A DNA stretch of 64,000 nucleotides from Sphingopyxis panaciterrae (GTDB taxonomy: Bacteria; Pseudomonadota; Alphaproteobacteria; Sphingomonadales; Sphingomonadaceae): NCBI RefSeq assembly GCF_011762125.1, contig NZ_JAASQN010000009.1, positions 1 through 64,000 on the forward strand, read 5' to 3'. Position 1 is the first letter of the stretch. Each line of letters starts with the position of its first letter. Below the pieces are notes generated by a model. That model worked only from the letters and a program-made list of their open reading frames with translations, did no database searches and was not told where the DNA came from. Both the position numbers and the translations under genes were made by a program. Of this stretch, positions 8,483 to 18,200 are shown one piece after another.

Positions 8483-8922
8483 GCGATCCCGCCCTCGATC
8501 AGGCGCAGGCTCATCGTGCGGCGGCGGTGCGGACGGTTGGCGTCGCTGCGGCGCTCGGCTTCCTGTTCGGCCGATTTTCGGCCGCGCTCGTAGAGGCGCA
8601 CCGCCGATTCTTCCTTGACCATCGCGCTCTGGACGAGTGCGCCCATCTCGTCGCGGCGGGCGCTGGCGCCTGCCAGCGGAGCAACGAGATTTTCCTTCGC
8701 CATGTCGAGCCGCATCGCGAGTTCGCCCATCGTGTTGAGGGCGCGGCCGGCGACCGCCCCCTTCGCCATCGCGAGATCGGCGCGCAGCGTCTCGAGGCGC
8801 TTCTGCAGCTCGACGAGGCTCGCGAGTTCGCCGTTGGCGCGCGCCAGATTCGCCTCCGCCATCTGATGTTCGACGGAGCGCACGCGAATGATCCGTTTGC
8901 GGCGTGCGGTGCGAGCATTCAT
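8479..8922 (-). CDS. fliJ: Probable flagellar export protein FliJ
   Basis: A protein of about 147 residues predicted to be a long helical hairpin (coiled coil; many Ala, Glu, Arg and Leu, no Cys, few Pro), the fold of FliJ, the stalk-like subunit of the FliH-FliI-FliJ export ATPase. The call rests mainly on size, coiled-coil composition and position directly between fliI and fliK. The start MNARTARRKR gives a 4-base ATGA overlap with fliI; the longer open frame upstream lies inside fliI and is ignored. Confidence 0.75.
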   Translation of the reverse strand: MNARTARRKRIIRVRSVEHQMAEANLARANGELASLVELQKRLETLRADLAMAKGAVAGRALNTMGELAMRLDMAKENLVAPLAGASARRDEMGALVQSAMVKEESAVRLYERGRKSAEQEAERRSDANRPHRRRTMSLRLIEGGIA

Positions 8923-10250
8923 GCAGAAAATCCTTCGATAAGCGTCTGGCGCGAGGTGGGGAAATCGACCTGCGCGGCGGCAGGCTGGGAAACGAAAGCA
9001 AGCTGGTCGGCGCGGCACGCGATGGCCTCGTCGAGCACCGGATCGCTGCCCGCGACATAGGCGCCCATCAGCATCAGATCGCGATTCTCTTCATAGGCCG
9101 ACCAGAGCTTGCGGAAGCGCGCGGCGGCGGCGGCGTGCACCGGGTCGACCGAATCGGCCATGGTGCGCGACAGCGAGCGCGCGACGTCGATCGCGGGATA
9201 GACGCCCTGTTCGGCGAGCTGGCGCGACAGGATGATATGGCCGTCGACGATGGCGCGCGCGCTATCGACGACCGGATCGTCGATATCGCCGCCGTCGGCG
9301 AGGACGGTGTAGAGGGCGGTGATCGAGCCTCCGCTTTGCTTGTCGATGCCGGCGCGTTCGCACAACGAGGGAATGAGCGCGAAGACCGACGGCGGGTAAC
9401 CCTTCATCGTCGGCGGCTCGCCCAGGGTCAGCCCGATCTCGCGCTGCGCATGCGCGACGCGGGTCAGGCTGTCGATCAGCAGCAGCACCTTCTTGCCTTC
9501 GTCGCGAAAGGCTTCGGCGATCGCGGTCGCGCGCATCGCGGCGCGCAGGCGGAGCAGCGGCGGATGGTCGGCGGGGACCGCGACGACGACCGACTTCTTG
9601 CGGACTTCGGGGGGCAGCTTGGTCTCGACGAAGTCGCTGACCTCGCGGCTGCGTTCGCCGATCAGCCCGACGACGATGACGTCGCATTCGGTCCCGGCGA
9701 TCATCTGGCCCATCAGCACCGACTTGCCGACGCCCGAGCCCGCGATGATCGCGACGCGCTGGCCTTCGCCGACGGTGAGCAGGCCGTTGATCGCGCGCAC
9801 GCCCATGCCGAGCGGCTTGGTGACGCGGCCGCGGCGCAGCGGATTGACCTTGCGCCCGGCGAGCGGCCACTGGAACTGCGACTTGACCGGCGGGCGGCCG
9901 TCGAGCGGATTGCCCTGTGCGTCCATGATGCGGCCGAGCAGCGCCTTGCCGACGGGAACCATCGAGCTGGCGCCATGCGGTTCGACCGGCGCCCCGGTGA
10001 CGAGCGGCTTGTTCATGTCGAAGGGCAGGACCAGGCTGCGGTGACCGCGAAAGCCGACGACCTCGCCATAGACATAGTCATTGTCCGCCGACTTGATGCG
10101 GACGTTGCTGCCGAGCGGCTGCGGAAAGCCCGACACTTCGAGCATGATGCCTTCATGCGCGACGAGCGTGCCGATGCGGCGCGGCGATGATTTGGCGAGA
10201 TCGACGGGAGCGAGCAACTGCTGCGCGGTGATCGAAAGGCGGCGCGTCAT
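8919..10250 (-). CDS. fliI: Flagellum-specific export ATPase FliI
   Basis: A 443-residue rotary-type ATPase related to F1 beta that energises flagellar export. Walker A GSGVGKS is at residues 171-177, a Walker B-like KVLLLIDSLTR follows at about 270, and the conserved GERSREV and GYPPSVF motifs are present. It overlaps fliH by 4 bases at its start and fliJ by 4 bases at its end. Confidence 0.96.
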   Translation of the reverse strand: MTRRLSITAQQLLAPVDLAKSSPRRIGTLVAHEGIMLEVSGFPQPLGSNVRIKSADNDYVYGEVVGFRGHRSLVLPFDMNKPLVTGAPVEPHGASSMVPVGKALLGRIMDAQGNPLDGRPPVKSQFQWPLAGRKVNPLRRGRVTKPLGMGVRAINGLLTVGEGQRVAIIAGSGVGKSVLMGQMIAGTECDVIVVGLIGERSREVSDFVETKLPPEVRKKSVVVAVPADHPPLLRLRAAMRATAIAEAFRDEGKKVLLLIDSLTRVAHAQREIGLTLGEPPTMKGYPPSVFALIPSLCERAGIDKQSGGSITALYTVLADGGDIDDPVVDSARAIVDGHIILSRQLAEQGVYPAIDVARSLSRTMADSVDPVHAAAAARFRKLWSAYEENRDLMLMGAYVAGSDPVLDEAIACRADQLAFVSQPAAAQVDFPTSRQTLIEGFSA

Positions 10251-10852
10251 GCGGCGTCTCCGGTGCGGCCGAGCGCGGCGCTGAGTTCACCCAGATAGAC
10301 GGCGCGGCCATGCTCGATCCAGCCGGCCGAGCTTTCGATACGCACGGTGCCGCGCACCATTGCGGCGTCGGCTTCGACCGGCAGGCGAAGGTCGGCGTCG
10401 ACTAGCAGCGCGGCGTCGAGCGGGTGGACCCACAGGGTGCGCGCCTTGTCGGCTTCGGCGACGAGCGCGGCGGCGGTTTCGGCCTGCTCCTTCAGCCACG
10501 CGGGATCGATCGGCGCGTCGGCGACGATCTGGCGGACGAGGCGCTCGACGGTCTCGGCGATCAGCTGGGCGAGTTCCTCGCTCGGTTCATCCTGCAGCGC
10601 TTCGGCGCCGGCGATCAGCGCGAGCAGTTGATGGCGCTCGGCGGTGTGGGCGGCTTCGGCGAGGCGCTGGCCTTCGGCGAGGCCGCGGGCGAACGGATCG
10701 TCGGCGGGCTCGGGTTCGGCGCCTGTTTCGGCAGGCGCATCGGTGCTGCGTACCGCGGGGTCGAAGGACAGCGGGCGAAAGCCGCCGCCCCGCGCCATGG
10801 CGGCGGCGAGCGCGACGGGCGCAAAGCCGGTTTCGGAAGCGCGATCAGACAT
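10247..10852 (-). CDS. fliH: Probable flagellar assembly protein FliH
   Basis: A 201-residue protein at the canonical fliG-fliH-fliI position. FliH dimerises, holds FliI in check and tethers it to FliN. The helical middle (about residues 60-110), the DAPIDPAWLKEQAETAAALV helix and a C-terminal beta-alpha part (LWVHPLDAALL ... GTVRIESSAGWIEHG) agree with the FliH/YscL fold, where a similar L-x-V-x-P and G-x-V-x-x-x-x-G-x-I-D pattern occurs. The family is divergent, so part of the confidence comes from context. Confidence 0.85.
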   Translation of the reverse strand: MSDRASETGFAPVALAAAMARGGGFRPLSFDPAVRSTDAPAETGAEPEPADDPFARGLAEGQRLAEAAHTAERHQLLALIAGAEALQDEPSEELAQLIAETVERLVRQIVADAPIDPAWLKEQAETAAALVAEADKARTLWVHPLDAALLVDADLRLPVEADAAMVRGTVRIESSAGWIEHGRAVYLGELSAALGRTGDAA

Positions 10853-11879
10853 AATCGTCGCCCGCGCCCGCGATCATGATCTCGCCCGATGCCGCCATCT
10901 GGCGCACGACGAGCATGATCGCCTTTTGCGCCTCGTCGACGTCGGTGCGCTTGACCATCGTCATCTCGGCCATTTCGTCGCGGATCGTCTCCGACGCGCG
11001 CTTCGACATGGTGGCGAGGCAGAGGTCGACCATCTCTTCGTCGGTGCCCTTGAGCGCGATCGCGAGTTCGGCGGCATCGACCGAGCGCAGCACGGTGCCG
11101 AGGCTCTTCTTGTCGAGGTCGCGCAGATTCTCGAAGATGAACATTTCTTCCTCGATCGCCTGCGCGAGCAGTTTGTCGGTCTTCTTGAGCGCGCGGATCG
11201 TGCGCTCCGAAAGCTGCTTCGGCATTTTCTTCATGATCTTGGCGACGTCGCTCGGGCCACCGATCGCCTGTTTGGCGACGCGCTGGCCGTCGACATTGGC
11301 GCTGGCGAGGACGGCTTCGAGATCCTCGATCGCAGCGGCCGGAACCGAGGTGAGCTGCGCGGCGCGCAGCACGAGGTCGGCCTGGAGCAGTTCGTCGAGC
11401 GTTTCGATCGCGCGCGCGGCGATGTCGGGGACGAGCACCGACAGGATCAGCGCGCCGACCTGCGGATGCTCGCTGGCGAGCAGGCCGCTGATCGCGTCGA
11501 CGTCCATCCAGCGCAGCATTTCGAGCGATGCGGCGCTCCGCTGCGGCGCGACGGCGGCGAGGATATTGTCGGCGCGGACGTTACCGACCGCCTGGTTGAT
11601 CACGGTGCGAATGCGCGTGTCGGCACCGATCGCGAGCGCGCTGACATCGCGGCTGCGGACGACGAAACGGTCGAGCGCCTGCTCGATCTGCGCCTCGCTG
11701 GCGTTGGCGGTGTCGAACATCGCTTTCGCGAGCCCGCGCACTTCCTCGGGGCCGAGATGCTTGAGGATCGTCGCGGCTTCGCTTTCGTCGAGCAGCATCA
11801 GCAGGATCGCGGCGGCGGACGATCCGTCGATCGCGGGCTTCGGCGGCGCGGCGAGCATCATGTCGTCGGCATCAGCCAC
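10845..11879 (-). CDS. fliG: Flagellar motor switch protein FliG
   Basis: A 344-residue rotor protein with the three expected domains: an N-terminal FliF-binding domain (AAILLMLLDESEAATILKHL), a middle domain carrying the EHPQ motif (LASEHPQVGALILSVL, about residue 140), and the torque-generating C-terminal domain with charged residues on the helix facing the stator (FENLRDLDKKSLGTVLRSVD; MSKRASETIRDEMAEM). It overlaps fliF and fliH by 8 bases each, so the three are tightly coupled. Confidence 0.96.
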   Translation of the reverse strand: MADADDMMLAAPPKPAIDGSSAAAILLMLLDESEAATILKHLGPEEVRGLAKAMFDTANASEAQIEQALDRFVVRSRDVSALAIGADTRIRTVINQAVGNVRADNILAAVAPQRSAASLEMLRWMDVDAISGLLASEHPQVGALILSVLVPDIAARAIETLDELLQADLVLRAAQLTSVPAAAIEDLEAVLASANVDGQRVAKQAIGGPSDVAKIMKKMPKQLSERTIRALKKTDKLLAQAIEEEMFIFENLRDLDKKSLGTVLRSVDAAELAIALKGTDEEMVDLCLATMSKRASETIRDEMAEMTMVKRTDVDEAQKAIMLVVRQMAASGEIMIAGAGDDYV

Positions 11880-13524
11880 GGGCGCCCTCCTGCATCAGCT
11901 GGCGCACGACGAGCGCGGCGCGCGCCGAATCCTGGCGGACGAAGGCGCGGACGAGGTTGGCGCGGGCTTCATAGCTCGGCGCCGCCTCGATCATCTCGAG
12001 GGTGATTTCGCGGCGATTGCCGCCGGGCGGGAGTGCGGGCTGGCCGTCGGTCGCGGCGAGCAGCGAGGCTTCGAGCGAGGCATTCTGTGCGGCGCGCGAG
12101 GCGGCGCGTTCCTTGGCGGCGCGGATCAGCGGGCGGCCGATGAAGAAGAAGGCGAGCAGGGCAGCGATAATCGCGCCGACCTGTTTGACCAGCGGCAGGA
12201 ACCAGCCCTGATCGTAGAAGGCGGGGCTTTCGTCCTCGACCTTTGCGAAGGGGCGCTGGCTGATCGCGACCTGATCGCCGCGCGTCGCGTCGAAACCGAC
12301 CGCGCCTTTCACCAGCGCATCGATCTTTGCCATGTCGGCCTGCGACAGCGCCTTCTTGCCCTGGTTGAGCGCGACCGCGACCGACACGCGGCGGATCTGG
12401 CCCTGCGGCTGATGGGTCACCGAAATCTCGCGGCCGACTTCATAGGCGCGGGCGGCATTTTCGTTGCTTTGCGTTTCGGGGGCGCCGGCGGGGGCGGCGG
12501 CGGCGGCCGGGGCATTGCCCGCGACGGTCGTCGCCTGCGGCGGCTCGTTCGACAGCGCGCCGGGGATGCCGACCGCGGGGGGCGGGGCCTGGCCGCTGAC
12601 CTGGCGGGTGATCTGTTCGCTGCGCAGCGCGCGATCGTCCTTGGGAAAGCTTTCGCGCGTCGCCTGGCTTTCGGACATGTCGACGTCGGCGTGGACCTCG
12701 ACGCTATAATTGCCGGCGCCGAGCATCGGGCCGAGCAAGGTGTCGAGCGAGCGGCGAAAGCGGTCCTCGACCTGCGTCTGGAGCTGGAACGCCTTCATGT
12801 CGCCCGATGTCGCGGTGTCGGACAGCAACGCGCCGCGCTGGTCGATCACTGACACCTGGTCGGCGTTCATGCCGGGCACCGACGAGGCGACGAGGAAGCG
12901 GATCGCCTGGACCTGCCCGTCGGACAGCGAGCGGCCGTTCTGCAGCGTCAGCATCACCGACGCGGTCGCGGGCTTGTCTTCGCGGACGAACAGGCTGGGT
13001 TCGGCGGCGGCGATGTGGATGCGCGCGCTCTTGACCGCGTCGATCGCCTCGATCGTGCGGGCAAGGTCGGCTTCGCGCGCGGCGCGGAGCGTTTCGCCCT
13101 CGATCGCGCGGCTCGCGCCCATCGGCAGCGATGCGATCAGATTGTCGCCGTCGGGCGCCGCCTTGGGCAGCCCCTGCCCGGCGAGCGCGATCCGTGCGGC
13201 GTGCATCTTGTCGGCATCGACGGTCAGCGCGCCCGTCGCGGGATCGATGTTGTGCGCGATGCCCGCGGTCTGGAGCGCGTCGGCGACCGCCGACTTGTCG
13301 GCATCGGCGAGCCCGGCGAACAGCTGCGCCTGCGGTGCCGACTGCATCGTGAACCAGGCGAGCGCGGCAAGGCCGATCGCGGTGGTGGTGGCAATCGCGG
13401 GCAGTGCGCGCTGGACGGCGGGCTGGCGGACGAATTGCTGGAGCGGCGCGAGGCGATTGCCGAACGCGGGAACGGGCAGGCGGTTGCCGTTGTCGACGGG
13501 GGTGAGGGTCTGTGGGTCGGCCAT
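11872..13524 (-). CDS. fliF: Flagellar MS-ring protein FliF
   Basis: A 550-residue protein of the MS ring. Transmembrane helix 1 is at about residues 42-62, the YscJ-like ring-building domains follow (GLADADKSAVADALQTAGI and AREADLARTIEAIDAVKSAR), a low-complexity Ala/Pro loop is at about 310-350, and helix 2 is at about 446-466. The cytoplasmic tail ends with the FliG-binding helix (EARANLVRAFVRQDSARAAL). It starts 3 bases after fliE and is the second gene of the sigma-54 operon. Confidence 0.96.
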   Translation of the reverse strand: MADPQTLTPVDNGNRLPVPAFGNRLAPLQQFVRQPAVQRALPAIATTTAIGLAALAWFTMQSAPQAQLFAGLADADKSAVADALQTAGIAHNIDPATGALTVDADKMHAARIALAGQGLPKAAPDGDNLIASLPMGASRAIEGETLRAAREADLARTIEAIDAVKSARIHIAAAEPSLFVREDKPATASVMLTLQNGRSLSDGQVQAIRFLVASSVPGMNADQVSVIDQRGALLSDTATSGDMKAFQLQTQVEDRFRRSLDTLLGPMLGAGNYSVEVHADVDMSESQATRESFPKDDRALRSEQITRQVSGQAPPPAVGIPGALSNEPPQATTVAGNAPAAAAAPAGAPETQSNENAARAYEVGREISVTHQPQGQIRRVSVAVALNQGKKALSQADMAKIDALVKGAVGFDATRGDQVAISQRPFAKVEDESPAFYDQGWFLPLVKQVGAIIAALLAFFFIGRPLIRAAKERAASRAAQNASLEASLLAATDGQPALPPGGNRREITLEMIEAAPSYEARANLVRAFVRQDSARAALVVRQLMQEGARG

Positions 13525-13527
13525 GGG

Positions 13528-13869
13528 TTACACCGGCATGTTCATGATGTCGCGGTAGGCGGAGAGCAGCTTGTTGCGCACCTGCAGCGTCGTCTCGAAG
13601 CCGAGCGAGGCCTTCTGCCGTTCGATCATCACGCTGACGATGTCGTGCGTGTCGCCGCGCTCATAGGCTTCGCTGAGCTCGCCCGCCTTCGTCTGCTGGG
13701 CGTTGACCTGCTGCAGCGCATTGTTGATCGCGGCGCCGAAATCGGGCGTGGCTTCAGCGCCCTCGGCCGCGCCGATGCCGCCGCGGCCCGCGGCGCGTTG
13801 CAGCGCCTGGTTCTGATTGAGGATCGAACTGCGCATCTGCAGCAGCCGGCTCTGGTCAATCGTGCTCAT
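13528..13869 (-). CDS. fliE: Flagellar hook-basal body protein FliE
   Basis: A 113-residue adapter between the MS ring and the rod, the first substrate of the export apparatus. The C-terminal half (FGAAINNALQQVNAQQTKAG ... DIVSVMIERQKASLGFETTL then VRNKLLSAYRDIMNMPV) is the conserved FliE domain. The start at MSTIDQSRLL is preferred over an ATG 13 codons upstream because it leaves about 40 bases between a sigma-54 promoter and the gene. It is the promoter-proximal gene of the 15-gene operon that runs to flhB. Confidence 0.94.
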   Translation of the reverse strand: MSTIDQSRLLQMRSSILNQNQALQRAAGRGGIGAAEGAEATPDFGAAINNALQQVNAQQTKAGELSEAYERGDTHDIVSVMIERQKASLGFETTLQVRNKLLSAYRDIMNMPV

Positions 13870-13920
13870 TGCATTTTCATCCGTCCTGGGCGCGGCGGTG
13901 CGCCGCACGCAAAGAGTGAT

Positions 13921-13936
13921 GCAAAGCGCGTGCCAA
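13921..13936 (-). promoter_or_regulatory. Sigma-54 (RpoN) promoter of the fliE-flhB operon
   Basis: On the minus strand the sequence is TTGGCACGCGCTTTGC. This matches the RpoN consensus TGGCACG-N4-TTGC at every position, with GG (13934/13933) and GC (13922/13921) separated by exactly 10 bases. The predicted start point near 13909 leaves a leader of about 40 bases before the fliE ATG. It implies that the rod/ring/export operon needs RpoN plus an enhancer-binding activator (FleQ or FlbD type) encoded elsewhere. Confidence 0.9.
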
Positions 13937-14020
13937 AAAAATAATTATAGCAATTTCAAAAGGATGATTGTGAAGGCGCCACTGCCGGCCACCCATCGAA
14001 CATTTTTTTGACGGACCGGC

Positions 14021-14047
14021 TTAATCGCGGTGAACCCCCGCCGTTAC
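14021..14047 (+). promoter_or_regulatory. Candidate sigma-28 (FliA) promoter of fliC
   Basis: TTAA (14021-14024), 15 bases, then GCCGTTAC (14040-14047) fits TAAA-N15-GCCGATAA with exact spacing. The element matches the one ahead of fliD in both boxes and in the TC that follows TTAA. The predicted start point is near 14055, giving a leader of about 60 bases. The rest of the 245-base fliE-fliC gap holds only the divergent sigma-54 promoter and an A/T-rich stretch. Confidence 0.72.
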
Positions 14048-14114
14048 TGCTTTTCGTGACCGCTCGCCGAGCCCTCACACCACGGGAATGGCCCTTGGGC
14101 CGGAAAGGAACATT

Positions 14115-14927
14115 ATGACTGTCATCAACACCAATGTGAGCGCGCTTCGTGCCCAGAACAACTCGCGTGTTGCGGGCCGTATGCAGTCCGAAGCCATGGA
14201 GCGCCTGTCGAGCGGCAAGCGTATCAACAGCGCCAAGGACGACGCAGCCGGTCTTGCTATCGCAACCCGCATGGACGCCAGCGTCCGCGGTCTCAATCAG
14301 GCCGTGCGCAACGCCAACGACGGCATTTCGGCAGCGCAGACCGCCGAAGGCGCGATGGGCGGCATCTCGAACATCCTCGTTCGTATGCGTGAACTGGCGA
14401 TGCAGGCGTCGACCGGCACGATGGGCGACGACGACCGCGATGCGGTGCAGACCGAAGTCACCGCGCTGATCGCCCAGATCGGCGACATCTCGTCGCGCAC
14501 GACCTTCAACGGCACCGCGCTGCTCGACGGCACCGCCGACATCGACATCCAGACGGGCCTTAACGACACCGAAGTCGTCAACATCGCGATCGGCGATCTC
14601 TCGGCCACAGGTCTGGGCGTTGGCGGTCTCGACTTCTCGACCGCTGCCGGTGCCTCGGCCGCGCTCGCAACGCTCGACACGGGCATCCAGACGGTTGCTA
14701 CCGAGCGCGCCAATCTCGGTGCGCAGCAGAACCGCCTCGAAGCCACTGTCGACAATTTGACGTCGACTGTCGTGAATCTGGCGGACGCCAAGTCGCGCAT
14801 CGAAGACACGGACTTCTCGGCCGAATCGACGAAGCTCGCCGCGGCCGGCATTCTGGCCCAGGCGTCGACGGCGATGCTCGCCCAGGCGAACCAGAGCCAG
14901 CAGGGCGTGATGAACCTGCTCCGCTAA
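14115..14927 (+). CDS. fliC: Flagellin FliC
   Basis: A 270-residue flagellin, the filament subunit. The conserved D0/D1 N-terminus ([37 protein letters not shown]) and C-terminus ([33 protein letters not shown]) are intact, and the variable D2/D3 region is almost absent, so this is a short flagellin. The in-frame ATG nine codons upstream is rejected because the family starts MxVINTN and GGAAAGGAA lies just before this ATG. It is transcribed alone, opposite to fliE, and followed by a clear terminator. No second flagellin is in the window. Confidence 0.97.
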   Translation: MTVINTNVSALRAQNNSRVAGRMQSEAMERLSSGKRINSAKDDAAGLAIATRMDASVRGLNQAVRNANDGISAAQTAEGAMGGISNILVRMRELAMQASTGTMGDDDRDAVQTEVTALIAQIGDISSRTTFNGTALLDGTADIDIQTGLNDTEVVNIAIGDLSATGLGVGGLDFSTAAGASAALATLDTGIQTVATERANLGAQQNRLEATVDNLTSTVVNLADAKSRIEDTDFSAESTKLAAAGILAQASTAMLAQANQSQQGVMNLLR

Positions 14928-14983
14928 GCGGAACGCCTTATGAAATTCAGGCTATGTTGGTTGGTCCCTTGATAGCCTGATCG

Positions 14984-15020
14984 GATGCCCCGGCCCCCAC
15001 AGCCGGGGCATCTTCTTTTC
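14984..15020 (+). terminator. Rho-independent terminator of fliC
   Basis: GATGCCCCGGC (14984-14994) and GCCGGGGCATC (15002-15012) form a perfect 11-base stem around a short C/A loop, followed by TTCTTTTC. It starts 57 bases after the fliC stop. Confidence 0.9.
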
Positions 15021-15076
15021 GGGTGCGGGGAATCTCGCGGGACGGCGGATTGCGGCCGGTTGCGGACGCTAGCTAA

Positions 15077-15164
15077 ATAACCGTCGCCCCCGCGAAGGCG
15101 GGGGCCGCAATCGGCCGAGCGCAAGGTTGCCAGCGGCCCCCGCCTTCGCGGGGGCGACGGTTAT
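15077..15164. repeat. Palindromic intergenic repeat, family A, copy 2
   Basis: A perfect 32-base inverted repeat (arms 15077-15108 and 15133-15164) with a 24-base spacer holding TCGGCCGAG. Each arm contains its own CGCCCCCGCG...CGCGGGGGC-like stem. It is the best-preserved copy of the family also seen at 2032-2113 (full) and 51691-51712 (half). It lies between the fliC terminator and the 3' end of dnaE2, so it may also serve the convergent dnaE2 transcript. Nothing else is recognised between 15021 and 15220. Confidence 0.92.
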
Positions 15165-15220
15165 GGATGGTTAGCGAATGGCAGCTCCCCACCCCGAAGC
15201 CGGCATCAGCGGCCAGGCTT

Positions 15221-18200
15221 CTAATGAAAATCCCGTGATTTTGGCAGGATGCGCACGTTGCGCGGGTGGCCGTGGCGCTGGGCATGGCCGCGCGGCTGCT
15301 GCGGATGCCGGACCTCGTCCGCCGGGCAAAGCTCGGGATCGAATGGCTGGTCGCTCCCCAGTGCGTCGAGCATGTCGGTGCGGTCGACGATGCGGTTCGC
15401 CATCAGGTGGATGACACCCTCCATGCTTCGCTGCACCTCACCCTCGGCAAGCATCAGCCGCGACGCCATGACCGCGCGGCGATAGCGTTCGAACTGGCGC
15501 GCCCAGAGCAGGATGTTGACGATCCCGCTCTCATCCTCGAGCGTGATGAAGATCGCATTGCCCTTGCCCGGGCGCTGGCGGATCAGCACGACCCCTGCGG
15601 TGCGGACGATCGACCCGTTTTTTGCCGCCGCGACCCCTGCGGCGCTCAGCACCCCTTCGCGCTCGAAGTCGCGGCGGAGGAATGCCATCGGATGCCCCTT
15701 CAGCGACAGCCGCGTCGTCTGATAATCGGTGAGCACATGTTCGACCATCGGCGTCGGCGGCAGCCGGGCATCCGCTTCGTCGCCGAGTTCGTCCGCCCCG
15801 GCGGCACCGAACAGCGGCAACACCCCCTGCCGCACCCGCCGTGCATCCCACAGCGCCGGCCGCCGTTCGAGCCCCATCGACCGGCACGCATCGGCATCGG
15901 CGAGCAGGCGCAGGGCGCGCGAAGGAAGACTGGCGCGGCGGGCGAGTTCCGCGACCGAAGCGAAGGGGGCGGTACGCGCCTCGACGATTTGCTTCGCCCA
16001 TTCCTCGCGAAAGCCGTCGACCTGCCGGAAACCGAGCCGCAGCGCGAGGCTGTCATCGCCGCGCGGTTCGAGGCTGTTGTCCCAGCCGCTCGCATTCACC
16101 TCGACCCCGCGCACCTCGACCCCATGCTCCTGCGCATCGCGAACGAGCTGCGCGGGAGCATAGAAGCCCATCGGCTGCGAATTGAGGATGCCGCAGGCGA
16201 AGACGGCGGGGTGATAATGCTTGATCCACGAAGAGACATAGACGAGCCGCGCGAACGACTGGGCATGGCTTTCGGGAAAGCCATAGCTGCCGAAGCCCTC
16301 GATCTGCTTGAAACAACGTTCGGCGAAGTCCTGCTTGTAACCGCGTGCGACCATGCCGCCGATCATCTTCTCGCGAAAATTGTCGATCGTCCCGACATTG
16401 CGGAAGGTCGCCATCGCGCGCCGCAAACCGTTCGCTTCCTCGGGCGTGAAGCCGGCGGCAGTGATCGCAAGATTCATCGCTTGCTCTTGAAAGAGCGGCA
16501 CCCCGAATGTGTCACCCAAGACGTCAACCAGTTCGTCTTGGGGATATTGAGGGGCGGGCGAGGGATATTCGACCGGTTCCTCTTCATTCCGACGGCGGAG
16601 ATAGGGGTGTACCATATCACCTTCGATCGGTCCCGGACGAACGATCGCAACCTGCACGACCAGATCATAGAATTTCCGGGGGCGTAGGCGGGGCAACATG
16701 TTGATTTGCGCCCGGCTTTCGACCTGAAAGACGCCAATGCTGTCACCCTTGCACAGCATTTCGTAAACGGCTGGATCCTTGGAATCGATGTCGAGTTCCA
16801 AGGTGTGATTGCCCAGCCCATGCTCGCGCATCAGGTCGTAGCATTTGCGGATGCAGGTCAGCATGCCGAGTGCGAGGACGTCGACCTTCATGAGCCCGAG
16901 CGCGTCGATGTCATCCTTGTCCCATTCGATGAAGGTCCGATCCTCCATCGCGGCGTTGTGGATCGGGACGAGTTCGTCGAGCCGCCCTTCGGTCAGCACG
17001 AAGCCTCCGACATGCTGCGACAGGTGGCGCGGCGCTTTGAGCAATTCGCCGACGAAACGATGCAGCCGTTCGATCTCGCCATTATGCGGATTGAGACCCG
17101 CCTCGATCAGCCGTTCGATGGGCACTTCGTCGCCCCAGCTTCCCCAACTCGTGTCGGCGAGCCGCGCGGTTACGTCCTCGCTGAAGCCGAGTGCCTTGCC
17201 GACCTCGCGGATTGTGCTGCGAGGCCTGTAATGGATGACGGTCGCGGCGATCGCGGCGCGATCGCGGGTGTAACGATCATAGATATATTGGATCACCTCC
17301 TCACGCCGCTCATGTTCGAAGTCGACATCGATGTCGGGCGGCTCGTCACGTTCAGCGGACACAAAGCGCGAGAATAGCAATTTATGCTCCATCGGGTCGA
17401 CCGAGGTCACGCCGAGCAGGAAGCAGACGATCGAATTGGCGGCAGAGCCGCGGCCTTGGCAAAGAATTGGCGGTTTCTGTGAACGGGCATAGCGGACGAG
17501 ATCATGGACGGTGAGGAAATAATAGACGTATTTCCGCCTTCGAATCAGGCGAAGTTCGTTGCCGACAAGTTTGCGAACCTTGGGAGGAAGCGGGCTGCCA
17601 TAACGGGTCTCGGCCGCTGTCTTCACCAGATGATGCAGATAGGCAAAAGGCTTCCAGCCGGGCGGCACCGGCTCATGCGGATATTCATATTGCAGGTCTT
17701 CGAGGCGAAAGGCGATGCGCGCGAGCAGCTTCGCGCTTTCGTTGATTGCCTTGGGGTGATGCTTGAAGAGGCGCCCCATTTCGACCGGCGCTTTCAGATA
17801 GCGCTCACCATTGGCGCGCAGCAGCTTGCCTGCCTTCTGGACGGCCGTGCCTTCGCGGATGCAGGTGATGATGTCGTGGAGCGGGCGCTGGTGCCTGGTT
17901 GCATAAAGCGCATCATTGGTCGCCAGCAATGGCACCCCGGTCGCCGCCGACAGCCGCTGGCGCTCGGCCAGCCGGCGCGTATCGGCGCCCGATTGCGGCA
18001 TTGTTGCCGCGAGCCACAGTGATTTGGGCCGCGCGCGCTTGAGCGTGCGCAGCAGCGCTTCATTGCCTTCCATCGCGATCAACAGCAAGTCGTCGTAATG
18101 CTCCAGAAGATCCTCCAGATTGAGAACGCAATCGCCTTTTTGCGCGCGCAGGTTGCCGGTCGAGAGCAGCCGGGTCAGCCGCCCCCACCCATGACGGCTG

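Noticed and set aside
15266-16687. Open frame of 473 codons opposite dnaE2
   Set aside because: Antisense to a conserved polymerase gene, Arg/His/Asp-rich, no recognisable fold or ribosome binding site.
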